Shown here piece after piece: positions 10,331-19,554 of a DNA stretch of 64,000 nucleotides (its first letter is position 1; each line of letters opens with the position of its first letter). The notes beneath the pieces are model-generated. The model was not told the DNA's origin, ran no database searches, and saw only the letters and a program-made list of their open reading frames with translations. A program made the position numbers and the translations under genes. The DNA comes from Breoghania sp. L-A4 (GTDB lineage Bacteria > Pseudomonadota > Alphaproteobacteria > Rhizobiales > Stappiaceae), in NCBI RefSeq assembly GCF_003432385.1, contig NZ_CP031841.1, positions 3,573,579 through 3,637,578 of the forward strand, given 5' to 3'.

Positions 10331-11185
10331 TCATCCCGCGCGAAACGCGCCCGGTGTCACGCCGATGCGGCGCTTAAAGGCGCGGTTGAGGTGGCTCTGG
10401 TCGCAAAAACCGCAGGCCACGGCGACCTCGGGCGGCGGCAGCCCCGCGCCCAGTAGGCGGCGGGCGGCGTGCACCCGGCGATCGAGCAGCCAGGCATGCG
10501 GCGCCTGACCGTAGGCCTTCGCGAAGACGCGCAAAAAGTGATGCCGGCTTAACCCGGCGATGCCGGCCAGCGTTGTCAGCTCGAGATTGTCCGCCAGATG
10601 CGCGTCCATGTAGTCGCGGGCGCGTTCGATCGCGGGATGAACGCGCGCGGACGCAGGCGGCGGCGTCAGATCGGCGTACCGGGCGAGGGCCGAGGCGAAG
10701 AACCGCTGCATCGCCTCATCGTCCTCCAGGCTGGCGGCGCCGGCCTCAAGCCGCCGGTGCGCGCGGGCGAACCGCGCGGCCAGGGCGGGATCGCGGATCA
10801 CCGGCGAGATGAACCGCGGCGTGCCGGACACGGCGCAACCCAGCATGTCCTCGGCGATCGCCCGGATGAACTCCACGCTCGGATAGGTCATGCGATAGGC
10901 ATAGCCGTCGTCAAGCGGCGCGCCATCGTGCAGCACGCCAGGGTTGACGAAACACACGTCGCCGGGGCGCGCGGCCCGAGCCTCACCGCCGATGGTGAAG
11001 GCCTCGCATCCGGCCTCGATCACGCCCACCACGTAGGTTTCGTGGGTGTGCGGCGCATAGGCGTGGGTGCGGAACGTCGCCGACAGGCATTCGAGCGCAC
11101 CGTAGCGCGGCTCGCGCCAGAACAGCGCGCGCTCCGTGCTCGCAAGCGGTGTTGCCTCAAGGGCCTGGAACTGAGTGATCGTCAT
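10331..11185 (-). CDS. AraC family transcriptional regulator
   Basis: 284 residues. The N-terminal cupin-like ligand-binding domain (AraC_binding type) contains APHTHETYVVGVIEAG and PGDVCFVNPGVLHDGAP. The C-terminal two-helix HTH_18 domain covers roughly the last 95 residues, with LAGIAGLSRHHFLRVFAKAYG and VAVACGFCDQSHLNRAFKR. This class often sits beside azlCD-type exporters and responds to an amino acid or related small molecule. The gene lies on the same strand as azlCD and upstream of it, so control of azlCD is a fair guess, not shown. The start is uncertain: ATG at 11185 was chosen over the upstream GTG at 11242, and neither has a good ribosome-binding site. Confidence 0.88.
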   Translation of the reverse strand: MTITQFQALEATPLASTERALFWREPRYGALECLSATFRTHAYAPHTHETYVVGVIEAGCEAFTIGGEARAARPGDVCFVNPGVLHDGAPLDDGYAYRMTYPSVEFIRAIAEDMLGCAVSGTPRFISPVIRDPALAARFARAHRRLEAGAASLEDDEAMQRFFASALARYADLTPPPASARVHPAIERARDYMDAHLADNLELTTLAGIAGLSRHHFLRVFAKAYGQAPHAWLLDRRVHAARRLLGAGLPPPEVAVACGFCDQSHLNRAFKRRIGVTPGAFRAG

Positions 11186-11255
11186 GGCCGCGATTTTATG
11201 CAAGCGTGCCGCGCCTGTCTTGGACAGAATTGCGCTTTTCACCGGACGCCGCGCC

Positions 11256-12914
11256 TCAGCGGTGCTCCTCCACCGTCGCGTCGATCAGCGCCTTGTTGAA
11301 GTAGCGCAGGGCGCGCACGTGCAGCACCCAGCCGATGATCTTCTCCGGGTCGTTACGGTCGACCACGGCGATGCGCGCCTGGCCGCTGGCATCGAAGGCG
11401 CGCAGCGCCGTTTCCAGCTCGTCGCCCGGTTTCAGGCTGGGCGCGCCGGCCTCCAGCGGTTCGGGCGTCTCGTCCTTGGGCAGCGGTTCCATGAAGTCCG
11501 ACACATGCACCGAATGCACCAGCCAGCGGTGACTGCCCTCGCGCACCGCGATGCCGCGCATCTCCAACTGCCAGTGGAAATAGGAGCGGCCGTGCACCGC
11601 CAGCGTGATGCCGGTGGCGATCGAGACCGTGATCAGGAGCGCGATCGACAGCGTGTAGCCGCCGGTCAGCTCGAAGACGATCATCGTCGTGGAGATCGGC
11701 GCGCCGAGCACGGCGGCGGCGACGGCGCCCATGCCGAGGATCGCATAGAGCCCCTCGCTTGAGGCAAGTTGCGGAAACACCTTCGCGGCGATCAGCCCGA
11801 AGGCGCCGCCGGTCATCGCACCCAGATAGAGCGCGGGCGAGAAGATGCCGCCGCCAAAACGCGAGGCCAGGGTGATGGCGGTGGCCGCCGTCTTGGCGAC
11901 CAGCAGCGTCAGCATCAGAACGAGCGGCAGATTGTTCTTCAGCGCCGCGTCGGTGGTCTCGTAGCCCACGCCGAGGACTTCCGGAAAGGCCAGCGCGATG
12001 ACGCCCACGGCGGCACCGCCGACCGCCGGGCGCGTCCACGTCGGCATGCTGACATGGCGGGCCACCCAGTCCGTGCCGATCAGCGCGAACTGGAAGATCA
12101 CCGCAACGATGGCGCAGGTCACGCCCAGCAGCGCGAAGGCGGGAAACTCCCAGTACGACGTGATCTGGTGCTCAGGGATCACGAAGGCGGCGACGTCGCC
12201 AAACCACAGCCGCGACAGCACGGTGCCGGTGACGGCCGCGATCGAGATCGGCACGATGGCCGACAGCGCGTAGTGCCCCAGCACCACCTCGTGGGCAAAC
12301 AGGACACCGGCAATCGGCGCGTTGAACGAGGCGGAGACGGCGCTCGCCACGCCGCAGGCCAGCAGGATGCGGCGCGTGGTGTCCGACAGGTGGAAGGTCC
12401 GGCACAGCGCCAGTCCGATGGTCGCGCCCAGATGCACCATGGGGCCCTCGCGCCCGGCGCTGGCGCCCGAGCCCAGAGACAGCACCGTGAGCACCGCGGA
12501 CGAGATGCCGCTCCAGAAAGACAGGTCCTGGACGCCCTTGACGCGGGCTTCCATGACGTCGGCCACGGACGAGGTGCGCTGCCTGGGTTGCACGGTTTGC
12601 AGCAGAACGCCGACGATCAGCCCGCCGATGATCGGCGCGCACAGGATCACGTAGAACGGCTGGCTGACGGCGGCGGTCACCACGTGTTCGGAGGTTGTGC
12701 GCAGCCACGGCCACTGGACCAGCCCGATCGCCAGGCGGAAGAGAATCGCGGCGGCGGCGACCACAGCGCCGATAACCAGCGCCAGCAGCCAACTCAACGC
12801 CTGCCGGCGGGCGATGAATTCGGCGAGGTTGGAGCGGATGCTGGCCATGACGACCGAAGAGCCGGTTCTCAGGGGAAAGAGGCGGTCGGAGGCGGGCGGG
12901 ATCTCGTCTGGCAT
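11256..12914 (-). CDS. ClC family voltage-gated chloride channel/antiporter
   Basis: 552 residues. The membrane domain has the ClC selectivity motifs GSGASAGREGP (with the gating Glu of GREGP), SFNAPIAGVLFAHE and GGGIFSPALYLGA. The C-terminal 120 residues form a soluble regulatory region with a CBS-like stretch (PLEAGAPSLKPGDELETALRAFDASGQARIAVVD). Members form homodimers in the inner membrane that move chloride, either passively or in exchange for protons. Whether this one is a channel or an exchanger is not settled here. ATG at 12914 is used; an internal ATG at 12848 is possible. Neither start has a clear ribosome-binding site. No operon partner is evident. Confidence 0.92.
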   Translation of the reverse strand: MPDEIPPASDRLFPLRTGSSVVMASIRSNLAEFIARRQALSWLLALVIGAVVAAAAILFRLAIGLVQWPWLRTTSEHVVTAAVSQPFYVILCAPIIGGLIVGVLLQTVQPRQRTSSVADVMEARVKGVQDLSFWSGISSAVLTVLSLGSGASAGREGPMVHLGATIGLALCRTFHLSDTTRRILLACGVASAVSASFNAPIAGVLFAHEVVLGHYALSAIVPISIAAVTGTVLSRLWFGDVAAFVIPEHQITSYWEFPAFALLGVTCAIVAVIFQFALIGTDWVARHVSMPTWTRPAVGGAAVGVIALAFPEVLGVGYETTDAALKNNLPLVLMLTLLVAKTAATAITLASRFGGGIFSPALYLGAMTGGAFGLIAAKVFPQLASSEGLYAILGMGAVAAAVLGAPISTTMIVFELTGGYTLSIALLITVSIATGITLAVHGRSYFHWQLEMRGIAVREGSHRWLVHSVHVSDFMEPLPKDETPEPLEAGAPSLKPGDELETALRAFDASGQARIAVVDRNDPEKIIGWVLHVRALRYFNKALIDATVEEHR

Positions 12915-13639
12915 CGAAAAACGGCCTGAAATTTACGCAAGGCTGGCTTGGCGCCGACTTGACGGCAGTTGGGAAACCTGACGGTCCAAGAGCAAAGAAA
13001 TCCGGGGCGGGACAGAGCCCCGTCGCTGCGGCATCCCCAAACACCGTTGCGTCATTAGAGCCTTAATCACCGAAAGGCGATAGGGGGCTTGGCGCACGGG
13101 GAGCCGGCATGGATAAAAAGGCGCGGATTTCCCCTTGATTTTCAATTCCCACAGGTTCAGACCGAGCCCGTCTTCAGCCACTTACCGCGTTGTCGAGGTG
13201 GAATCGCCCGGACGGGCAACCGTCTCTCCGGGCAGCCGTTCAGCCACTTGCGAGTCGCATGCGCGCGACATTTCCGGTGCCTGATACAGCGCGCGCGCTC
13301 TGGGCCGGCGCCGCCCTCGTCCGTCGTAATCCTTCTGAAGAAGTTGGTCCGTCATGTCTGTCCGCGATCGTTCCCGTGTCCGCAGGAGCCGGGAGTAAGT
13401 CAACCGACAGGCTATCGGCTCGTGCCGATGGCTCTCGGGCCGCCTGTCGCAACGCTCCGGCGTCATCCGCGAGAGGGCGAAGCCCGGGTCGGGATGACGG
13501 CCCGCATTGCAGGCCGCGCGAAAGAAGGCCACGTGGCATGGGTCCCGCGAGCAAATCCACCCGTCGTGGAACCGGCGGTCTCGCCATGCCCGAGCGGCCG
13601 CGACAGGGCCTGAAGAACAAGTGCTGGGGGCCGGCCGAA
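12915..13639. other. Gene-free stretch
   Basis: About 725 bp between the ClC gene and the repeat block at 13640. Open frames exist on both strands but are Arg/Pro-rich shadows with no family resemblance and no ribosome-binding site. I see no tRNA cloverleaf. The upstream region of the ClC gene presumably holds its promoter. GATGGCTCTCGGGC near 13427 and scattered palindromes suggest degenerate repeat material. Confidence 0.5.
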
Positions 13640-13895
13640 CAAGCCGCCCGATCCTTCGAGATGGCCCTTCGGGCCTCCTCAGGATGAGGTCATCGTGTTG
13701 GTATATTTATGAAATAGCCACTTGCTCAACGTCATGCCTCAACGAGGCGCCCTCGGGTCTGGCCTGTGGTCAGCCCAAGGACAGGCTCCGCGCCGTCTCG
13801 AAGACCTCATGCCTCGAGGAGGCCCGAAGGGCCGTCTCGAAGACATCATCCTGAGGAGCGCCGAAGGCGCGTCTCGAAGGATCGGCCACATGTCC
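13640..13895. repeat. Dispersed intergenic repeat (type A), copy 2 (compound)
   Basis: It carries the same blocks as 10085-10275: GATCCTTCGAGATGGC, GGGCCTCCTCAGGATGA, CCTGAGGAGCGCC and CGTCTCGAAGGATCGG. TCTCGAAG occurs several times between 13796 and 13882 in tandem-like, partly inverted units. The block lies downstream of the GST gene, is non-coding and is likely structured if transcribed. Confidence 0.65.
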
Positions 13896-13969
13896 GCAGG
13901 CCAGCCCGATTCTCATCTGGGTCCCCGATTGATGGAAACTGCCCTCTGTTTCCATGAAAACGGATCCAA

Positions 13970-14620
13970 CTAAAACTCAACCTCGAGTTCGATGATCTCG
14001 TCGGGTTCGGCGAACGCGCCCTCGGTCCATTCCTTCATCAAGGGCCAGTCGAGAATCGTCTGCACGTAGGCATCGAGCTTCGGGTCGTCGAGATCCACCG
14101 CATAGGTGACGAATCGGGTGCAGACCGGAGCGTACATGGCGTCGGCGATCACCGGCTTGTCGCCAAAGAGGAACGGGCCGCCATAAGCCTCGAGGCATTC
14201 GGACCAGATCGTCTTGACCCGCTCGACATCGGGCCGGGCGCCGGAAAATATCTTGAAGGACTCATGGCGCGCCTTGAGGTTCATCGGCAGCGCGGAGCGC
14301 AGGTTGTAGAATCCCGAGTGCATTTCGCCCGAGACCGCGCGGCAATGGGCGCGCGCCACCTTGTCCTTGGGCAGCATGCCAGCTTTTGGAAAGGTTTCCG
14401 CGAGATACTGGGCCATCGCCAGGGTGTCCCACACCGTCACCTCGCCATGCACCAGCCGCGGCACCAGCACCGAGGGCGACAGCAGCAGCAGTTCCTGGCG
14501 GGCCTCGTCGTCCAGTTCGGCGATGCGTTCCTCGAACTTGAGGCCGGCCATCTTGCACAGCAGCCAGCCGCGCAGCGACCAGGAAGAGTAGTTTTTCGAC
14601 GAGATCGTGAGCGTGTTCAT
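13970..14620 (-). CDS. Glutathione S-transferase family protein
   Basis: 216 residues with the thioredoxin-like N-terminal GST domain (SSKNYSSWSLRGWLLCKMAG, then LVPRLVHGEVTVWDTLAMAQYL) and an all-helical C-terminal domain (FLFGDKPVIADAMYAPVCTRF). The conserved Ser/Trp region after SSKNYSSWS suggests a serine-type active site near residue 10-12. The physiological substrate is unknown. ATG at 14620 is preferred because the sequence after it matches the family start; the frame is open 18 codons further upstream. The gene is divergent from phaZ, with about 125 bp between the two starts. Confidence 0.88.
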   Translation of the reverse strand: MNTLTISSKNYSSWSLRGWLLCKMAGLKFEERIAELDDEARQELLLLSPSVLVPRLVHGEVTVWDTLAMAQYLAETFPKAGMLPKDKVARAHCRAVSGEMHSGFYNLRSALPMNLKARHESFKIFSGARPDVERVKTIWSECLEAYGGPFLFGDKPVIADAMYAPVCTRFVTYAVDLDDPKLDAYVQTILDWPLMKEWTEGAFAEPDEIIELEVEF

Positions 14621-14747
14621 CGCCGGGGGCGTCCTTTGGGCATCATTCAACAGTTCCGTACAATCCTCTCGCAATGCAACATGAATTGCACTAGCTTTTT
14701 TCAGTCAGCCTGATCGACGCGCTCGGGCGAGACGAAAGGACAGACAC

Positions 14748-15961
14748 GTGCTGTATCAGACTTACCAGTTCCACGATGATCTCGTCGCGCCCATGCGCCT
14801 GTTCGCGCAGACCACGAACGCGATGATGGACAGCGTGTTCGGGACCTTTGGCCAGTCGGCACGCCGCCAGTTCTCCGCCAGTCTCGAGATGATCAGCCGC
14901 TTCGAGATTACCCATGTGCGCCCGGATTTCGCGATTCCGGCGGTCCCGGTGGGCAACCGCATGGTGCCGGTGAGCACGGAAGTGGCGCTGGATCTGCCGT
15001 TCGGCCAGTTGCTGAAGTTCACCAAGGACGTGGAGACGCCGCAGCCGAAGGTGCTGGTTGTGGCGCCGCTGTCGGGCCATTTCCCGACGCTTCTGCGCGG
15101 CACGGTCGAGACGCTGCTGCGCGACCACGAGGTCTATATCACCGACTGGGCCAACGCCCGCGACGTGCCGGTCGAGGCGGGAAAATTCGGTGTCGAGGAC
15201 TACATCGAATACATCATCACGTTTCTGGAGGAGATCGGACCGGGGCGCATGTGCTCGCCGTGTGCCAGCCCTGCGTGCAGACGCTCGCCGCCGTGGCCGT
15301 GATGTCGGAAGACAAGCATCCCTGCACGCCGCGCACCATGACGCTGATGGCGGGTCCGATCGATCCGCGCGAAAGCCCGACGGAAGTCAACGAGTTCGCC
15401 GTCGCCAAGTCGCTGGGCTGGTTCAAGCGCTCGGTGATCACCGCCGTGCCGGGGCGCTACGCCGGCGGCGGACGCCGGGTCTATCCCGGGTTCCTCCAGC
15501 TCACCGCCTTCATGGCCATGAACATGGACCGCCACAAGAAGGCGCACAAAAGCCTCTACGAGCATCTGGCCGCGGGCCGCGTGGAGGAAGCGGAAAAGAT
15601 CAAGACGTTCTACGACGAGTATTTCGCGGTTCTCGACATGACCGAGGAATTCTATATCGAGACCATCGACCGGGTGTTCCACAAGGCGGAGCTGGCCACC
15701 GGCGACTTCACGTACCGCGGCCGCGCGGTGGATCCCGGCGCCATCACCCGCACGGCGCTGCTGACGGTGGAAGGCGGCCGCGACGACATCTGCGCGCTGG
15801 GCCAGACGTCCGCCGCGCACGAGCTGTGCAATTCGCTGCGCCCGCACCTCAAGCGCCACCACCTGCAGGCCAACGTCGGCCACTACGGCGTGTTCAACGG
15901 CAAGCGCTGGCAGCGCGAGATCTATCCCGTGGTGCGCAACATGATCCTGGCGATGGAATAG
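14748..15961 (+). CDS. phaZ: Intracellular polyhydroxyalkanoate depolymerase, frameshifted
   Basis: 404 residues when repaired. The start MLYQTYQFHDDLVAPMR and the full-length architecture match the intracellular PHA depolymerase family (TIGR01849), which degrades stored polyhydroxybutyrate granules in the cytoplasm. The catalytic lipase-box equivalent, with Cys as nucleophile, is in AVCQPCVQTLAAVAVM. As read, the first frame runs to 15302, while the second half starts in the next frame at about 15245. One extra G in the GGGG run at 15242-15245 gives EEIGPGAHVLAVCQPC, the family sequence. The GTG start has GAAAGGA about 8 bases upstream. No PHA synthase is in the window. Confidence 0.88.
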
Positions 15962-15975
15962 GGCCTAACGCAGCC

Positions 15976-17013
15976 CTACCCCTTCCAGCGCACCGGCGGA
16001 TCGAGCGGTTTCACCATGCCGACCGGCGGCTGGCCGGTCTTGCCGCGTTTCGCGGCCCAATTGTTGATCGCGTCGTGGATCTCCGCCTGGCGGCCGGACA
16101 GGCCCGGCAGGTCGAAGGGATCGAGCCCCGCCCACGGCACGAAGGGGTTCTTGCGCAGCGAGCCGTAGATCCCCAGCCGCACGGTCGGCTTGTGGCTGAC
16201 GGCGCGGGCGTGAAAGCCGTGCGTGTCGGCGACCACCAGCGTGTTGGCCGGAACGGCGACGCGCACCGGCTCCGCATACCCCATCTGCGACAGCTCCTCG
16301 TCCGTGACCCGGAACGACCCAAGCCCATGCATCGACGGGCCGCCCGCGCGCGCGGTGATCGCCTTTTCGCGCTCCCAGGCGAGACGCTGCGGCGTCATCC
16401 GGTGCGAGCCGGGAACGAAGGTAAAAGGGCCGCCGTCGTCCTCCACGTCGGTGAGGAAATACCAGGCTTTCGCCGTGGGATGGAACGTGTCCGAATGAAA
16501 CACGGTCTGCGGATCGCGGCCGCCACGGTGCGGATCGGCAAAGACGGTGTGAATGAAGGTGATCGGGTCCGCGTTGCGCGAGGCGACATAGCGCAACAGC
16601 CCCTGAAACAGCCGCCCGTTCACCAAGGCGCCCAACTCGGGAAACGCCCGCGTCATGGCGCGTGTGATGGGGCAGAAGCGGGTCACCGTCTGGCCCTGCA
16701 CCATCTCCTGGGCGGAAAATTCATTGCCCTCGACCTCATCGCGCAGGCGAGCGAAGGCGTCGTCGGGCAGCGCGTTGCGGCGCACGACATAGCCGTCGCG
16801 CGCGAAGGCCTCCGCGTCCTCGGCATCGACCAGATGACGCATCTGGCGGCGACGGACATCCGCCATCCGCTGCGCCAGCATCACCCGCTTCTCGTGCAGG
16901 CCGAGGCGGTTAAGCCGTGGGCTGCCGATGATCGGGTTGCCGACGAAGGACTTGGCGCCCGTGGCCAGTTCCGCGAGCCAGATCGGCGCCTTGACGATAT
17001 CGACGGCTTTCAA
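15976..17013 (-). CDS. Phytanoyl-CoA dioxygenase (PhyH) family protein
   Basis: 345 residues. The fold is the double-stranded beta-helix of Fe(II)/2-oxoglutarate oxygenases. The HxD part of the iron triad is in TVFHSDTFHP, the distal His is in ADTHGFHARA, and the 2-oxoglutarate Arg is probably in KPTVRLGIYGS. The substrate cannot be predicted. The TTG at 17013 (then KAVDIVKAP) is chosen because GAGGG lies about 6 bases upstream. A GTG at 17061 in the same frame is possible. The gene lies just 14 bp beyond the 3' end of phaZ, convergent with it, and downstream of pepP on the same strand. Confidence 0.82.
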   Translation of the reverse strand: MKAVDIVKAPIWLAELATGAKSFVGNPIIGSPRLNRLGLHEKRVMLAQRMADVRRRQMRHLVDAEDAEAFARDGYVVRRNALPDDAFARLRDEVEGNEFSAQEMVQGQTVTRFCPITRAMTRAFPELGALVNGRLFQGLLRYVASRNADPITFIHTVFADPHRGGRDPQTVFHSDTFHPTAKAWYFLTDVEDDGGPFTFVPGSHRMTPQRLAWEREKAITARAGGPSMHGLGSFRVTDEELSQMGYAEPVRVAVPANTLVVADTHGFHARAVSHKPTVRLGIYGSLRKNPFVPWAGLDPFDLPGLSGRQAEIHDAINNWAAKRGKTGQPPVGMVKPLDPPVRWKG

Positions 17014-17083
17014 TGCAGCACCCTCTTCGCAGACCCTGGACGACGGAAAACGGTAACGCACATCGTAAGATCTGCGAAGCCGC

Positions 17084-18898
17084 TTATGGCGTCAACGGAT
17101 CGGTCGCGGCGTTCAGCCAGCCGCGCGTCTCCATGTCGAGCTCAGCACCGACCTCGGCGCGCACCCGCGCATGATAGGCATCGACCCAGGCGCGTTCCGC
17201 CTCGTCCAGCAGCGCCACATCGATCAGCCGCCGCTCGAACGGAGCCAGCGTCAGCGTCTCGAAGCCCAGCATCGGCCGCTCGCCGCCGGCGATCTCGGAC
17301 GGCCCCGTCACGCATTCCAGGTTCTCGATGCGGATGCCATAGGCGCCGGTGCGGTAGTAGCCGGGCTCGTTGGACAGGATCATGCCCGGCTCGAGCGGCA
17401 CGGTGCCGAGCTTCGAGATCCGCTGCGGTCCCTCGTGCACCGATAGATAGGAGCCGACGCCGTGGCCGGTGCCGTGATCGAAATCCAGCCCCGCCTTCCA
17501 CAGCGCGATGCGCGCCAGCGTGTCGAGCTGCGCGCCCGAGGCTCCCACCGGGAACCGCGCCGTGGCGATGCCGATGTGGCCCTTGAGCACCAGGGTGTAG
17601 TGCCGGCGCATGTCCGCCGTCGGCTCGCCAACGACCAGCGTGCGAGTGATGTCGGTGGTGCCGTCCTCATATTGCGCGCCGGAATCCACCAGATACAGCG
17701 AGTCCGGCTCAATCGCCCGGTTGGTCTCATGGCTGACGCGATAGTGCACGATGGCGCCGTTCGGGCCCGCGCCGGAAATCGTATCAAAGGAAATCTCGCG
17801 CAGCTTGCCGGTTTCCTGGCGAAAGCCCTCAAGCGCCCTCGCGGCGATGATCTCGTCGAGATCACCCGCCGGCGCGTGGGCGTCGAACCAGGCGAGGAAC
17901 CGGGCGAAGGCCGCGCCATCGCGCAGGTGCGCGGCGCGCGCACCGGCGATCTCGACGGCATTCTTCCTGGCCCGCGGCAGGGCGACGGGATCCGAGCCCT
18001 TGACGATGCGCCCGCCGGCGGTTTCCACGATCCGGCCGATGGCCTCGGCCGTCATTGCCGGATCGGCCAGCACCGCCTGCCCGTCCATCGCGCCAAGCCG
18101 CACGAAGAACGCCTCCGGCGCCTCCACCCGGACGATCTCGTCGAGTTCTGCGCGCACGGCGTTGCTGAGCTTGCGCCCGTCGATGAACAGTTCCGGCGCG
18201 CTTTCGGCATGCAGGATGGCGAAGGACAACGGCAACGGCGTGTGCGGCACATCGCAGCCGCGGATATTGAACGCCCAGGCGATCGATTCGGGTTGCGTGA
18301 GCACGGCGGAATCCGCCTTCTGCGCGCGCAGGATCTCCTGCAGCCGGGCGATCTTGTCGCTGGCCGCCTCGCCGGAGAACTCGATCGGGTGCAGCGTCAC
18401 GGGGCCGATCGGCGGCTGCGGCCGGTCCCGCCAGATCGCATCGACCGGGTTGTCGGTCTCGGCGACCAGCTCCGCGCCGGCCGCTTCGCAGACTTCCCTG
18501 AGCCGCTTGACGCCCGAAATCGTGTGCAGCATCGGATCATAGCCGAGCTTCTGGCCCGGCTGCAGGATGCCGGCGAGCCATTTCGACGGCGGATTGTCGA
18601 TCAGATGCTGCGGCTCGAAGGCCTCGCAATCGACCTGGTCGCGCACCTGCAGGGTGTAGCGGCCGTCAACAAAGATCGCGGCCCTGTCGCCCAGCACCGC
18701 CGCCGTTCCGGCGGAGCCGCCAAAACCGGTGAGCCAGGCGAGCCGCTCGTCGCAGGCCGCCACATATTCGCCCTGATGGGCGTCGGCGCGCGGCACGAGA
18801 AAGCCGTCGAGACCGCGTTGGGACAATTCCTTGCGCAGAAGGGCAAGGCGCTCGGTGCCGCGTGTGGGATCGGCGATATCATCGAATGTTTGAAACAT
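17084..18898 (-). CDS. pepP: Xaa-Pro aminopeptidase (aminopeptidase P), long form
   Basis: 604 residues, the three-domain long form with two creatinase-like N-terminal domains and the C-terminal pita-bread metallopeptidase domain. Dimetal ligands are visible: Asp405 and Asp416 in LVDSGAQYEDGTTDITRT, the His pair 475/479 in HGTGHGVG, Glu511 in EPGYY and Glu525 in RIEN. The enzyme removes the N-terminal residue from peptides with Pro in second place, in the cytoplasm. It is annotated elsewhere as aminopeptidase P family/M24B. The ATG at 18898 has no clear ribosome-binding site. The next gene upstream is the small DUF1127-like gene on the other strand. Confidence 0.93.
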   Translation of the reverse strand: MFQTFDDIADPTRGTERLALLRKELSQRGLDGFLVPRADAHQGEYVAACDERLAWLTGFGGSAGTAAVLGDRAAIFVDGRYTLQVRDQVDCEAFEPQHLIDNPPSKWLAGILQPGQKLGYDPMLHTISGVKRLREVCEAAGAELVAETDNPVDAIWRDRPQPPIGPVTLHPIEFSGEAASDKIARLQEILRAQKADSAVLTQPESIAWAFNIRGCDVPHTPLPLSFAILHAESAPELFIDGRKLSNAVRAELDEIVRVEAPEAFFVRLGAMDGQAVLADPAMTAEAIGRIVETAGGRIVKGSDPVALPRARKNAVEIAGARAAHLRDGAAFARFLAWFDAHAPAGDLDEIIAARALEGFRQETGKLREISFDTISGAGPNGAIVHYRVSHETNRAIEPDSLYLVDSGAQYEDGTTDITRTLVVGEPTADMRRHYTLVLKGHIGIATARFPVGASGAQLDTLARIALWKAGLDFDHGTGHGVGSYLSVHEGPQRISKLGTVPLEPGMILSNEPGYYRTGAYGIRIENLECVTGPSEIAGGERPMLGFETLTLAPFERRLIDVALLDEAERAWVDAYHARVRAEVGAELDMETRGWLNAATDPLTP

Positions 18899-19281
18899 GA
18901 CGCGAAGCTAGCGCAGATCTCGCGCAACTGCGAACCGCTTTTCCGTGAATCCGCGCGTGTGACGCAAGAAAATGCCCGCCTCGCCTGCCCGGAAAATGCC
19001 CACGCACAAAATGAGGGCAATCAGCCACGGCGTTCGCAAACCGCGGAGTTCCAGCGGTTGGCGCCGGAGGGAGATGCTGCATCGCACGCGTATAACTTCG
19101 CACATGCAAAAAGAGCAAGGCTGCTATGCACTTGAACCGGATACTCAATCGGCCCGCGGTGCACATATAGTCTCTCAAGACAACAGGGAACGCTCCCGCG
19201 GCATGGCCTCCCCCGGCCGCCAGGCGCTCCCGAGCATGGCTCCAGACGGGGCTCTGCCCCAACCTTCAAGGAGATTGCACC
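18899..19281. other. Intergenic region between divergent pepP and DUF1127-like gene
   Basis: 383 bp with no supportable gene. It must hold the promoter of the DUF1127-like gene at its right end, where a strong AAGGAG ribosome-binding site lies at about 19270. The stretch 19085-19175 is AT-richer than average (TATAACTTCGCACATG and CACATATAGTC) and is the likeliest promoter area. I could not place a convincing -35/-10 pair. Confidence 0.4.
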
Positions 19282-19500
19282 ATGGCAATGGCATCCATGA
19301 CTTCCACCGGCTTCGCCGGCACCAGCAACCACAAGGGCGTTCTGCGCCGCGCGCTCGACCGTCTGATGACGGCCCGTGAAGAGCAGGCCCGCCGCTACGT
19401 CAACGGCTACCTGCTGTCGCTCGACGACGCCACGCTGGCCGGCTACGGCTACGACCGCCGCGAGCTCGAGCGTCAGGGCGCGATGACCGGCCCGTTCTGA
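19282..19500 (+). CDS. DUF1127-like small protein
   Basis: A 72-residue protein with a near-ideal ribosome-binding site (AAGGAGAT, 6-7 bases before ATG), suggesting high expression. The middle carries an Arg-rich helix (KGVLRRALDRLMTAREEQARRYVNGYL), and the end LDDATLAGYGYDRRELER is typical of DUF1127 (YjiS-like) proteins of Hyphomicrobiales. Members of this family have been tied to RNA turnover and phosphate or stress responses in relatives; its role here is inferred only by family. The gene is monocistronic, followed by a perfect 7-bp stem-loop. Confidence 0.82.
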   Translation: MAMASMTSTGFAGTSNHKGVLRRALDRLMTAREEQARRYVNGYLLSLDDATLAGYGYDRRELERQGAMTGPF

Positions 19501-19515
19501 TCGGACCGGTCCCGA

Positions 19516-19534
19516 CCCCGGATCATCTCCGGGG
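19516..19534. terminator. Stem-loop between convergent genes
   Basis: CCCCGGATCATCTCCGGGG forms a perfect 7-bp stem with a 5-base loop, 15 bp after the DUF1127-like gene and 20 bp before the end of prmA. No T-run follows on either strand, so it may be a transcript-end stabiliser or a weak bidirectional terminator. Confidence 0.4.
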
Positions 19535-19554
19535 CCGGCACATACTGAATACGC

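Noticed and set aside
13089-13687. Two open frames of 165-174 codons in the gap before the GST gene
   Set aside because: They overlap each other in different frames, are Arg/Ser/Pro-rich and lack ribosome-binding sites and relatives; treated as non-coding.
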